Assembly (NCBI GenBank): GCA_022834735.1 | Contig: BQKD01000001.1 | Location: 535,659-599,658 of the forward strand | Direction: 5' to 3' | DNA: 64,000 nt | DNA from: Erysipelotrichaceae bacterium OPF54 | Lineage (GTDB): Bacteria > Bacillota_I > Bacilli_A > Erysipelotrichales > Erysipelotrichaceae | Shown here: positions 35,401 through 44,600 of the stretch, one piece after another | How the letters are laid out: every line of letters starts with the position of its first letter | How positions within the stretch are numbered: the stretch's first letter is position 1 | The notes under the pieces: model-generated | What the model was told of the DNA's origin: nothing | Database searches by the model: none | The model's input: only the letters and a program-made list of their open reading frames with translations | Position numbers and translations under genes: made by a program

Positions 35401-36796
35401 TTTGAAACTGGGTGTTGTCGGAACCCGGCGTGATATCTTCAGCAAAGAGGATGCTCTGAAATATAATGCGCTGATCCTTTCCAGGCTGGAAGGGATGGGG
35501 ATCGATTTTGCCGATATCATGGATGTGAATGAAGAAGGGCTTCTTTTTGACGAAAAAGATGTGGACGCGATCGTCGATCATTTGAAAAAGGAAAAGGTGG
35601 ATGCGCTGTTTTTCCCGCACTGCAATTTCGGAACGGAGGATCTGGTGGCGAAAGTGGCAAAAGAGATCGGCAAGCCGGTTCTTCTGTGGGGGCCGCGCGA
35701 TGAGGCACCTCTTGAAAACGGGGCGAGGCTTCGCGATTCGCAATGCGGTCTGTTTGCGACTGGAAAGATCCTTCGGCGCTTTCAGGTCCCGTTTTCCTAT
35801 ATGAATATGTGCCGCCTGGATGATCCGTATTTTGCATGGCGTCTGGACAACTTCCTTCGTGCGGCCCAGGTTGTCAAGGAACTGGACGGGATGACGATCC
35901 TGCAGATCGGAACGCGTCCGGCCGGGTTCTGGACGGTCATGATCAACGAAGGAGAGCTGATCGAAAAGTTCAATGTCCGGGTGCATCCGGTTTCGCTTCC
36001 TGAACTGAAGGAGGAAATGGAGCGGGTCGGCGAGCAGGAGATCGGCGATACGATCGCAACGATCCGAAAGACAATGGAGATCGGGGTCAGCACAGAGGCG
36101 GTCCGTCAGACAGCTGCTTTGAAATGTGCGATGAAGCGGCTGATGGATCGTTTTGGCTGCAAGGCGGCGGCGATCCAGTGCTGGAATGCGCTGCAGGGAC
36201 ATATCGGCCTGTTTCCGTGTGTGGCTAACGCGCTGCTTAACGATGAAGGATATCCGGTCGTTTGCGAAACGGATGTACATGGGGCCATCACTTCGCTGCT
36301 TGTACAGGCGGCTGCCAGAGGAGAGCATGTTCCGTTTTTTGCGGACTGGACGGTTCCGCATCCGACCAATGAAAACGGGGAGCTGCTGCAGCACTGCGGC
36401 CCGTGGCCGGTGTCGCTGATGAAGGAGAAGCCGCGTTTCGGGGCGCCGTTCGCGTTTAATTATTCCCATCCTGGCGCGCTGCATGGCGAGATCAGAGGCG
36501 GCGATATGAGCATTGTGCGTTTCGATGGCGATAATGGCGAATACCGTCTGCTGATGGGGCATGCAAAAGGGATCGACGGCCCGAAAAATCAGGGAACGTA
36601 TGTATGGATCGAGGTGGAGAATCTCAGGAAGCTGGAGGCGAAGATCGTGGAAGGTCCCTATATCCATCATTGTGTGGGGGTGCATGCGGATGTTCTTCCT
36701 GTTCTTCATGAGGCGTTCAGGTTCATTCCGGACCTGACAAGCGACTATTACGATACAGATAATGATACAATGGATGCGGTATTGAGAGGAGAATGA
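35384..36796 (+). CDS. L-fucose/L-arabinose isomerase family protein
   Basis: A 470-aa protein of the fucose/arabinose isomerase superfamily. The N-terminal half has the LGVVGTRRDIFSKEDAL opening and ALFFPHCNFGTEDLV; the C-terminal half has the putative active-site segments IQCWNALQ, CETDVHGAITSLL, FADWTVPHPTN and the late ligand region GPYIHHCVGVHADV. It would interconvert an aldose and a ketose. It lies between the kinase and the apiosidase-like gene. Substrate (possibly D-apiose) is inferred from context. Confidence 0.8.
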   Translation: MKRKYNLKLGVVGTRRDIFSKEDALKYNALILSRLEGMGIDFADIMDVNEEGLLFDEKDVDAIVDHLKKEKVDALFFPHCNFGTEDLVAKVAKEIGKPVLLWGPRDEAPLENGARLRDSQCGLFATGKILRRFQVPFSYMNMCRLDDPYFAWRLDNFLRAAQVVKELDGMTILQIGTRPAGFWTVMINEGELIEKFNVRVHPVSLPELKEEMERVGEQEIGDTIATIRKTMEIGVSTEAVRQTAALKCAMKRLMDRFGCKAAAIQCWNALQGHIGLFPCVANALLNDEGYPVVCETDVHGAITSLLVQAAARGEHVPFFADWTVPHPTNENGELLQHCGPWPVSLMKEKPRFGAPFAFNYSHPGALHGEIRGGDMSIVRFDGDNGEYRLLMGHAKGIDGPKNQGTYVWIEVENLRKLEAKIVEGPYIHHCVGVHADVLPVLHEAFRFIPDLTSDYYDTDNDTMDAVLRGE

Positions 36797-38058
36797 ATAT
36801 GCTGAGCGTTTCAGTTTCGGGAAACTATCTGGAAAAAAACGGGAAGCCGTTTTTCTATCTGGCGGATACGTGCTGGTCGGCATTTACGAATATCAGCGAT
36901 ACGGAATGGGTCTATTATCTGGAAAAGCGCCGGGCGCAGGGATTCAATGTGGTGCAGATCAATATCCTGCCGCAGTGGGATGCGTCGCCTACGCTTCTGG
37001 AGCATGATCCGTTTGAGCGGATCGATGGGGCCTGGGACTATTCGCGCATGAAAGAGGAATATTTTGAGCATGCGGCTTCCATGTGCGTCATGGCCAAAGC
37101 CTACGGATTTGAGCTGGCACTTGTGGTATTGTGGTGCAATTACGTGCCTGATACATGGGCGAGCCGGTTTTACAAAATGGGGATCATGCCAAAAGATGCG
37201 ATCGCCGCTTATATTGACAAGGTAAATGAGACGTTCAGCTGTTTTGATCCGGTCTATGTGATCAGCGGCGATACGGATTTCAATACGCCGCTTTGCGAAT
37301 CGTATTATATCGAAGCGTTCGATCGGTTAAAGGAGCTGGCGCCGGATTGTCTTTTCACGACCCATATCAAGGGCCGGTATACGTATATCCCAGAAAGGCT
37401 GGCTGACGGGCTGGATCTGCTGTTTTATCAGAGCGGGCACAATCATAACGATCTTGCTATGCCTTACAAGCTGGCTCTTGAGATGCGCGAAAAATATCCT
37501 GGAAAGCCGATCATCAACGGCGAGCCGTGTTATGAGGAAATGGGTTTTTCCGGCGGCAGGAGCGGCCGCTGGCATCGGGCTGATATCGTAAGGGCGGCCT
37601 GGGAAAGTGTGCTTTCGGGCGCGTCTGCCGGTATTGCGTATGGTGCGGCGGGAATTTATTCGTGGCATATGGCGGGAACGATGTTTGGTTCCTCGATCGG
37701 GGAAGGTTTTGCGGCGCCGAAGCCGTGGCAGGATGCTCTGAATTTCGAGGGGGCGTGGGACTACGGTTTTCTTGCCTACTGGATCGGTCTGTATCAATTA
37801 TATGATCTTGTTCCGGATCCGGGTTTTCTGGCTCGTGAATACGAGGGGGTCCGGGTCGCAAAATGCGCGCGTGGGCATGTGCTCTATATGCCGTACAATG
37901 TTCCGCTGAAAACGACGCTGGCTTTGAAGGGGGTCCGGGCGACAATCCTGGATCTGGAGCGGCGTTATGTTTCGGTCATGGAGATCCCGGATGAGACGGA
38001 TACGCTGCCGATCCATCCGTTCCATCGGGATGTGGTCGTCCTTCTTGAAAAAGCGTGA
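36793..38058 (+). CDS. DUF4038 apiosidase-like glycoside hydrolase (GH140-type)
   Basis: A 421-aa TIM-barrel protein of the DUF4038 family, whose Pfam name refers to the apiosidase-like catalytic domain (GH140). It opens with the typical LEKNGKPFFYLADTCWSAF strand and has likely acidic catalytic residues in VISGDTDF and INGEPCYEE. A short C-terminal beta domain (about residues 335-420) follows. There is no signal peptide, unlike secreted polysaccharide-degrading relatives, so it would cut an imported glycoside in the cytoplasm. It overlaps the isomerase gene by 4 bp and ends the operon. Confidence 0.8.
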   Translation: MNMLSVSVSGNYLEKNGKPFFYLADTCWSAFTNISDTEWVYYLEKRRAQGFNVVQINILPQWDASPTLLEHDPFERIDGAWDYSRMKEEYFEHAASMCVMAKAYGFELALVVLWCNYVPDTWASRFYKMGIMPKDAIAAYIDKVNETFSCFDPVYVISGDTDFNTPLCESYYIEAFDRLKELAPDCLFTTHIKGRYTYIPERLADGLDLLFYQSGHNHNDLAMPYKLALEMREKYPGKPIINGEPCYEEMGFSGGRSGRWHRADIVRAAWESVLSGASAGIAYGAAGIYSWHMAGTMFGSSIGEGFAAPKPWQDALNFEGAWDYGFLAYWIGLYQLYDLVPDPGFLAREYEGVRVAKCARGHVLYMPYNVPLKTTLALKGVRATILDLERRYVSVMEIPDETDTLPIHPFHRDVVVLLEKA

Positions 38059-38076
38059 TCTTTTTTCTCTTTCCTG

Positions 38077-38107
38077 GCCTGGAATGTGCAGCATTCCGGG
38101 CTTTTTT
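38077..38107 (+). terminator. Terminator of the sugar operon
   Basis: CCTGGAATG and CATTCCGGG form a stem around TGCAG, followed by T6. Confidence 0.88.
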
Positions 38108-38137
38108 GAAGGAAAGGAAACAGTGTTTCAACTTTTT

Positions 38138-38174
38138 TTAAAGCGTTTTCATCGGGACTGTGGTTTGCTACAAT
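38138..38174 (+). promoter_or_regulatory. Promoter of the HAD gene overlapped by a cre site
   Basis: TTTTCA (38146-38151) and TACAAT (38169-38174) are 17 bp apart. TTAAAGCGTTTTCA (38138-38151) matches 13 of 14 positions of the cre consensus and covers the -35, predicting repression by CcpA when preferred sugars are present. Confidence 0.65.
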
Positions 38175-38207
38175 GAGACTGAAAGTAAAAGGAAAAAGGA
38201 GGAGAAT

Positions 38208-39053
38208 ATGAGCAAGATCGTATTTTTGGATGTGGATGGCACATTGATCGATTATTCGGCGCAGTGTCCGGATTCTGCGAAAGAGGCTGTTGAAAAGGCG
38301 CGCGCGAACGGTCATAAGGTGTATATCTGCACGGGATGTTCGAAGGCGGAGATCGAACAGCGCGATCTTCCTGAGCTTGACGGGATGATCGGGGGCAACG
38401 GCGCGTATGTGGAGGACGATGGCGAGGTTGTGATGCATCAGGGTCTTTCAAAAGAAGATGTCAAGCACATTGTAGACTGGTGCAATGATCGTCATCTTGG
38501 ATTTTATCTGGAGGCGAATTCGGGAATGTACGCCAACGACTATATGAAAGAACAGGGTCCTGCGGTCATGTTCCAGTATGGTACGGGCAAAGGGGCAGAT
38601 GAAATGACGGCTAAAGAATCGGCTGCCCATTTCGTGAATGGTTTTATTTATCTGGATGGCGAGGATCTGTACCGGGATGATGTGAACAAGATCAGCTTTA
38701 TTCTTTCGGATTATCAGGATCATCTGGATTCGAAAGAGGAATTTCCTCATCTGATCGCGAATACGTGGGGTGGCAAGGGCGAGCATGCACTGTTTGGCGA
38801 TCTTGGCCCGACGGGTATTACGAAAAAGCATGCGATCGAGGTGCTTCTTGATCACCTGGATGCCGATCAGAAGGATACGATTTCTTTCGGGGATGCGAAG
38901 ATCGATCTTTCGATGTTCGAGCTGTGCAATTATAATGTAGCGATGGGCAATGGCGGAACAGAAATCAAGGAGGCTGCCGACTATATCACGGATGATGTCA
39001 ACGAGGATGGCTTGTACAACGCGTTCGTCCATCTTGGCCTGATCGAAGAATAA
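38208..39053 (+). CDS. Cof-type HAD hydrolase
   Basis: A 281-aa HAD-IIB phosphatase: motif I FLDVDGTLID, motif II CTGCS, and motif IV SFGDAKIDLSMFEL. GGAGGAG precedes the ATG at 38208; the frame extends to 38160 through the promoter and is rejected. It sits alone under a cre-controlled promoter after the sugar operon, so a sugar-phosphate phosphatase role is plausible but unproven. Confidence 0.88.
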   Translation: MSKIVFLDVDGTLIDYSAQCPDSAKEAVEKARANGHKVYICTGCSKAEIEQRDLPELDGMIGGNGAYVEDDGEVVMHQGLSKEDVKHIVDWCNDRHLGFYLEANSGMYANDYMKEQGPAVMFQYGTGKGADEMTAKESAAHFVNGFIYLDGEDLYRDDVNKISFILSDYQDHLDSKEEFPHLIANTWGGKGEHALFGDLGPTGITKKHAIEVLLDHLDADQKDTISFGDAKIDLSMFELCNYNVAMGNGGTEIKEAADYITDDVNEDGLYNAFVHLGLIEE

Positions 39054-39066
39054 AAACTGATTTTAT

Positions 39067-39095
39067 GAAAAGCGCTGAAGGAGCGCTTTTCTTTT
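39067..39095 (+). terminator. Terminator after the HAD gene
   Basis: AAAAGCGCT and AGCGCTTTT form a 9-bp stem around GAAGG, followed by CTTTT. Confidence 0.88.
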
Positions 39096-39143
39096 GGAAA
39101 TAAAAATATCGTATAATGTGCATAATGGAAAGAAGGTAGTGAT

Positions 39144-40061
39144 ATGGCAGTCTATGTGATCGGTTCGCTGAATATCGATATGTTTTTTGATGTGGATCAT
39201 TTTGTTCGCCCGAAGGAAACGCTGATGCCCCGACATACACAGGTGCTTCCGGGAGGGAAAGGGCTCAATCAGGCGTGTGCGTGCGCGAAAGGAAAAGCGC
39301 AAACGTGGATGGCAGGAAAGATCGGGACAGATGGTACGTTGCTGCTCGATACGCTTAATGAGGCTGGTGTCGATACAACGTTTGTTGAGACCGAAAAAGA
39401 TAAGTTGAGCGGCAGGGCAGTGATCCAGAGAGACCGGAAAGCGGAAAACTGTATTCTTCTTGTTCCGGGTGCCAACCATGATCTGGAAAGAGCGGATTTT
39501 GAACGGGTGCTGAAAAATGTGAGGGAAAATGATATCGTTCTGATCCAGAATGAAATTTCGAATTTAAAGGATCTGGCGGAATGTCTGAAGGAGAAGGGCT
39601 GTTTTGTGGTTTTCAATCCGGCACCAGTCACAGAGGATATTCCGGAAGATCTTTCGTTTGTCTCCTGTCTTGTGGTCAATGAAGTGGAGATCGAACAGCT
39701 TTTGAAAATGAAGGGGAGTCCGAAGAAATTATGTCGGAAATGGCTGCGTCTTTATCCGGGTTCGTCAATCGTGCTCACATTGTCTTCGAATGGATCGATG
39801 TATGCAGACCGGGATGGTATTCTTTTTATGCCGGCTTACAAGGTGGATGCAGTCGATACAACAGGTGCGGGAGATACGTATACAGGATATTTCTGCGCCA
39901 TGCTGGATAGAGGATATGGTGTTGAAGTTGCGATGCGCTATGCTTCGATCGCGTCGGCTCTGGCTGTCACAAAGCCTGGCGCCGCTTCATCGATTCCCAA
40001 TTTCGAAACGGTAAAAGAAAAGATCGAACAAAACGAAGAAGTTTGTCCGATCAGGCGTTGA
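39144..40061 (+). CDS. PfkB-family carbohydrate kinase, ribokinase-like
   Basis: A 305-aa PfkB kinase. The substrate end shows VIGSLNIDMFFDV and LPGGKGLNQACACA, and the ATP/anion-hole motif DTTGAGDTYTGYF is near residue 238. A TATAAT box lies about 30 nt before the ATG, with GAAGG as SD. The family phosphorylates ribose, fructose or nucleosides; this one most resembles ribokinase. Its last 11 bp overlap the end of the convergent esterase gene. Confidence 0.88.
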   Translation: MAVYVIGSLNIDMFFDVDHFVRPKETLMPRHTQVLPGGKGLNQACACAKGKAQTWMAGKIGTDGTLLLDTLNEAGVDTTFVETEKDKLSGRAVIQRDRKAENCILLVPGANHDLERADFERVLKNVRENDIVLIQNEISNLKDLAECLKEKGCFVVFNPAPVTEDIPEDLSFVSCLVVNEVEIEQLLKMKGSPKKLCRKWLRLYPGSSIVLTLSSNGSMYADRDGILFMPAYKVDAVDTTGAGDTYTGYFCAMLDRGYGVEVAMRYASIASALAVTKPGAASSIPNFETVKEKIEQNEEVCPIRR

Positions 40062-40737
40062 GCTGGTGCAGCGACCATACGATCCCTTTGGCAAGGCGCA
40101 GATCTGCGTTGACAAAGTGGTTGCCTGGGTTCCATTCCAGCACACATGGAATATGGATCTCTTTGTAGAATTTCTGGAGCTTTTCCATGAAGATGCCGGT
40201 TTGTGATAAATAAGGGTTGCGGGTCTGTGACTCCTTTCTGCCTAAGGATAAATAGATGGATCGCGGCTGTCCTTTCATGGCATGGGTGGTGGCGTATTCA
40301 TAAAAACCGGGATACCAGACGGATCCGGAAGCGCAGACGATCGCGTCGAATTGGGTGGACTGGTAGGCTGCGTACAGGCTGAACAGACCTCCCATGGAGT
40401 AGCCGGACAGGATGGTGTATGTGTTGGGGCCGACGATCGTTCTGGCCCACTCGACCGCTTTTTCGACTGTTTTTAAGAATTCGGGCGCGTTGCCGGTGAA
40501 ATGGTCGTCTTTCTGCACGATGGGTTCGTGGGGCCATGGGGAAAGGTCTTCGTCCCAGTTCAGATCATGAAAGCAGAGGGTATGAAAAGGCTGATTTTCA
40601 TCAAGCGAATGGCATACTTTCTGCACCGTTTCTACGAGCTGATGGTTGACGATCAGGATGACGAGTGGCGCATGCTGAAGGGAGCAGACCTGAAGAGATA
40701 CTTTTCGATTGTCTATGAGAGTTTGTTGGTTTTTCAT
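40051..40737 (-). CDS. Esterase-like alpha/beta hydrolase
   Basis: A 228-aa hydrolase resembling enterochelin-esterase/EstA proteins: the nucleophile Ser is in SGYSMGGLFSLYAAY and the likely His in WNPGNHFVNADLRL. The ATG at 40737 lies 6 nt after a TATAAT box on the minus strand with no SD, so the mRNA is probably leaderless. A longer frame to 40806 would cross that box and a hairpin. Convergent overlap of 11 bp with the pfkB gene. Substrate unknown. Confidence 0.8.
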   Translation of the reverse strand: MKNQQTLIDNRKVSLQVCSLQHAPLVILIVNHQLVETVQKVCHSLDENQPFHTLCFHDLNWDEDLSPWPHEPIVQKDDHFTGNAPEFLKTVEKAVEWARTIVGPNTYTILSGYSMGGLFSLYAAYQSTQFDAIVCASGSVWYPGFYEYATTHAMKGQPRSIYLSLGRKESQTRNPYLSQTGIFMEKLQKFYKEIHIPCVLEWNPGNHFVNADLRLAKGIVWSLHQLNA

Positions 40738-40759
40738 GGCTTTATTATAAATGGTATGG

Positions 40760-40787
40760 GCGTAAAGGTGGTGCTTTACGCTTTTTT
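40760..40787 (+). terminator. Plus-strand terminator upstream of the esterase gene
   Basis: GCGTAAAG-GTGGTG-CTTTACGC followed by T6 reads as a terminator on the + strand. It would stop pfkB read-through or transcripts antisense to the esterase before they reach the CRISPR region. Confidence 0.7.
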
Positions 40788-40799
40788 GAATAGGTAATT

Positions 40800-41185
40800 T
40801 GTCCAATCAAGTGCAACATCTAATGTAAGTGTTATAAAGTAAACACTTCGTTAGGTGTTTTAAATTCTAAATATTTCCGTGGCGTGTTATTCATTTTATC
40901 AAGATTGATCCGAAGCTTATCTTCGTCAACTAAAGATAAAGTCCATTCCTTTTGAATAATGCTCTCTCAATAATCCGTTTGTGTTTTCACTTGTTCCTTT
41001 TTGCTACTCACAATACGGATCCCCAAAATATGTTTTACAATTTAACTCTTTTTTATCTCTTTATAGTCAGGAAACTCCTTGCTTCTATCAAATGTAATTG
41101 TCTTTACAAGCTCATCAGAATATTCTTTTAATGCGTTGATGATGGCTGTGTAACCTCGGTTGCTGTTCTGGTCGTTTCCGGTTGT
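40800..41185 (-). pseudogene. IS30-family transposase remnant
   Basis: Read on the minus strand, several frames together spell the C-terminal half of an IS30-type DDE transposase: ITFDRSKEFPDYKEI, YFGDPYCE, GTSENTNGLLREHYSKGMDF, NNTPRKYLEFKTP. Frameshifts and a stop interrupt it and the N-terminal half is missing. The sequence near 40802-40820 (GTTGCACTTGATTGGAC on the minus strand) resembles the terminal repeat of this IS family. The element is dead. It borders the CRISPR-Cas island. Confidence 0.75.
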
Positions 41186-41457
41186 AGAAAAGCATAGTAT
41201 CATCTTTTTCCTCCATGTTTTGTACTTAAATCTATTTATATTTCAACGGATTTAAGGTGAAATGTATAATGCTTTTTGTATGCGAAAGTATGAGATTTTT
41301 GCATAGTGAAAAGATGTTTTGCAATAGAACAATCAAGTATAAGTATAAACAAAAGCATATATAGAAAGTGCTTACTAAAAAGAATATAATATCAGTAATA
41401 ACATGGGATAAAACATTTGCAGGGATACTTAATTGCTTCAGAGTTATAAAAAGACAG

Positions 41458-41559
41458 AAAAAAGGGCACATGTCCACTAAAAGGACCTGCCCGCCAAATG
41501 GTGGTGTGTTCGGTTCTTTCCAAACTGGAAAGCCTTATTTGAACTCACTTGTAAATTTC
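41458..41559 (-). ncRNA. tracrRNA of the type II-A CRISPR system
   Basis: On the minus strand, about 102 nt. The anti-repeat (41537-41560) pairs with the crRNA repeat: TTTGA with repeat positions 2-6, a small internal bulge, then 14 bp (ACTTGTAAATTTCA, repeat positions 10-23). After the anti-repeat comes AAATAAGGC, close to the same place in S. pyogenes tracrRNA, then a CTTTCC/GGAAAG hairpin (41516-41532), a weak hairpin, and a terminator stem GGGCAGGTCC/GGACATGTGCCC (41464-41492) with U6. Start predicted from the promoter at 41566-41593. Confidence 0.88.
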
Positions 41560-41565
41560 AAATAA

Positions 41566-41593
41566 ATAGTATCACGGTAAGCTGTTTTGTCAA
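41566..41593 (-). promoter_or_regulatory. tracrRNA promoter overlapping the cas9 RBS
   Basis: On the minus strand, a perfect TTGACA (41588-41593), 16 bp, and TACTAT (41566-41571). The -35 abuts the cas9 Shine-Dalgarno AAGGAGG on the opposite strand, so tracrRNA initiation and the cas9 leader share the same few bases. Confidence 0.8.
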
Positions 41594-41606
41594 GGAGGAA
41601 AAGATT

Positions 41607-44600
41607 ATGAATCAAAAAAACAATGAAGGTTACTTTATAGGATTGGATATGGGAACTTCTTCTGTTGGCTGGGCAGCTACAGATACTCATTACAATCTGA
41701 TCCGCGGAAAAGGGAAAGATTTGTGGGGTGTTCGTTTATTTGAAGAAGCTTCTACAGCACAGGAGAGGAGAACGAACCGAACGAGCCGGAGAAGAAATCA
41801 AAGAAAAAAACAGCGGATTGCGTTTGTGAAAGAAAAATTCAGAGCAGAGATAGAGAAAGTGGATCCGAATTTCTTTAAGAGACTGGATGAAAGTCAGCTT
41901 TATTTGGAGGATAAAACAATCAAAGCTCCTTATTTGCTGTTTAATGACCGGAATTTTACGGATCAGGATTTTTACCGGCAGTATCCGACTGTTTTTCATT
42001 TAAGAAGCGAGATGCTCAATTCTGATAAAAAATTTGATATTCGTGAAATTTATATTGCGTGTTCTAGTTTATTCGAGCATCGGGGGAATTTTTTGAATAA
42101 ATCATTGGGTAGTGATGTTTTGGATGGTGAGCAGATTTTTCATGATCTTAGTGAAGTTTCTGAACACTGCGGAATTGACTGGAATCTGAAACATACAAAG
42201 CTTTATGAAGTCAGAAAAATTTTGAGTGACAGAAATACTACCAGGACGAAAAAACTGGATGAACTAAAAGAATGCTTAGAGATTGATAAAAAAACAGAAA
42301 AAAATAAAATTGAATTTTTAAAGCTTCTATGCGGAAACAAAGCGGATCCGAAAATAATGTTCCCTCAATATACGTTTGATTCGGATTCAGTATCTTCTTT
42401 CACATTTATGGATGCAAACTGGGAACAAAGTCTTTCGGCAATCGAAGATAAAATATCTACAGATGAATATGATCTGATTCTTGTATTGAAAAGTATATAT
42501 GACTGGAGCATTATAGCAAATCTAATGAAAAACGAAAAAACTGGTGGAATGTATCCTTATTTGTCTATGGCTCGTAAAGATTCCTATGATAAGCATAAAG
42601 AAGATCTTCATTTGTTAAAATCGGTTATCAAACGTCTGGTGCCTGAGGAATATAACCGCTTTTTTCGTGAATATAATGAAAAAGGTAATGTTTATACAAA
42701 CTATATTGGTTCAGTACAGTATCATGGAAAGAAACAGCGTTTCAAACATAGCACTAGAGAAGATTTTTATAAGGAAGTCAATAAGCTTCTGAAACCTTTT
42801 GAAGGAAAGGACGAGGAAGTTGACAGGATTTTTAAAGAAATTGAGTTGGCAACTTTCATGCCTAAGCAGATCACAAATATGAATGGTGTGATTCCTAATC
42901 AGGTTCATGCAAAGGAATTGATAGTTATTTTAGAGAAGGCAAGCAAATATTATGATTTTTTAAATAAAATTGATGAGAGCGGTCTTACGGTTAAAGATCA
43001 GATCATACAGATGTTTACGTTCCAGATTCCTTATTATGTAGGCCCCTTGGCCAATTATAACGGAAAAGGAAATGGCTGGGCTGTCCGTAAGCCTGGAGAG
43101 GAAACGACGAAAGTTTATCCATGGAACATAAGTAAGGTAATTGATGAAAAAGAAACGGCAGATCAGTTTATTAAACGAATGATTAAGACTTGTACTTATC
43201 TTGGAGATGAATATGTTTTACCTAAATCTTCGATTCTTTATCAGAAGTTTGCGGTATTAAATGAACTAAATCCGTTAAAAATTGACGGACAGCCGGTATC
43301 GGTAGAGCTCAAACAAAGTATTTATCATGATCTATTCGAAAAAGGAAAAAAAGTAACTCAAAAGGGATTAATTAACTATCTAAAGAAAGAGGGAGTGATT
43401 CCTAAGAATGGAGAAACTGTCTTATTATCTGGATTTGATATTGATTTTAAAAATACACTTTCTTCTTATCGAAAATTCTGTGATGTTTTTGAAGCGAAAT
43501 CTTTAAATGATAAACAAATCCAAATGGCCGAAAATATCATTGAATGGTTAACAGTTTTTGGAGATTCGAAAAAATTTGTTAAAGAAAAAATAGCGGAAAG
43601 CTACCCTCAGCTGAATAAACAGCAGGTCAAACGAATCCTGAGCTTTAATTTTAAAGACTGGGGTCAGTTGTCTAAGCAGTTTTTGGAACTGGAAGGAGAA
43701 GATCTGGAGACTGGTGAATACCATACGATCATTCAATCGCTTTGGGAAACGAATAATAATCTTAATCAGCTAATGAGTAATCGTTTTACTTATAAAGAAC
43801 AACTGAATAAGAAACGTAAAAAAATCGATAAGGATCTTTTTGAATTTACTCATGAAGATCTAAATGATCTTTATATTTCAGCGCCGGTCAAACGTATGGC
43901 GTGGCAGACCATGAAAATTATGAAAGATGTTGTCACGGTGATGAAGGAGCCTCCGAAGAAAATTTTTATTGAAATGACACGTAGCGATGGAGAAAAAGTA
44001 CGTACAGATTCGAGAAAGAAAAAACTAGCTCTGCTATATCGAAAAATCAAAGGAGAATCACGTGACTGGATAAAAGAAATCAATAAATATGAAGATAAAG
44101 ATTTCAGAAGCAGGAAACTGTATTTATACTATACCCAGATGGGAAAATGTGCGTATTCCGGCGAGCCGATTGATATGGAGCGGCTGTTTGATAAGAACGT
44201 GTATGATATTGATCATATTTATCCTCGATGCAGAGTAAAAGATGATAGTCTGCTCAATAATTGCGTATTAGTAAAACGAGAGGAAAATACGAATAAAGAA
44301 GATCTCTTTCCTGTTCGTCCTGAAGTCCAGAATAAGCAGGAAAGCCTATGGAAATTCTGGCTTGAAAAAGGATTGATATCTCAGGAGAAGTTCAATCGTC
44401 TGACAAGAAAGACTCCATTTACTGATGATGAACTGGCTAACTTTGTAAATCGTCAATTGGTTGAAACGGGACAAGCGACAAAAACAATTGCGGATTTATT
44501 CAAATTTACATTTCCAAAATCGGAGATTGTTTACGTCAAAGCAGGCAATGTAACGGAATTTAGAAATAAATTCAAGCTCTATAAATGTCGCGAAGTCAAT

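Noticed and set aside
41464-41606. A convincing cas9 promoter upstream of the gene
   Set aside because: Several weak hexamers exist on the + strand, but none has good boxes and spacing; the cas9 start site is left open.
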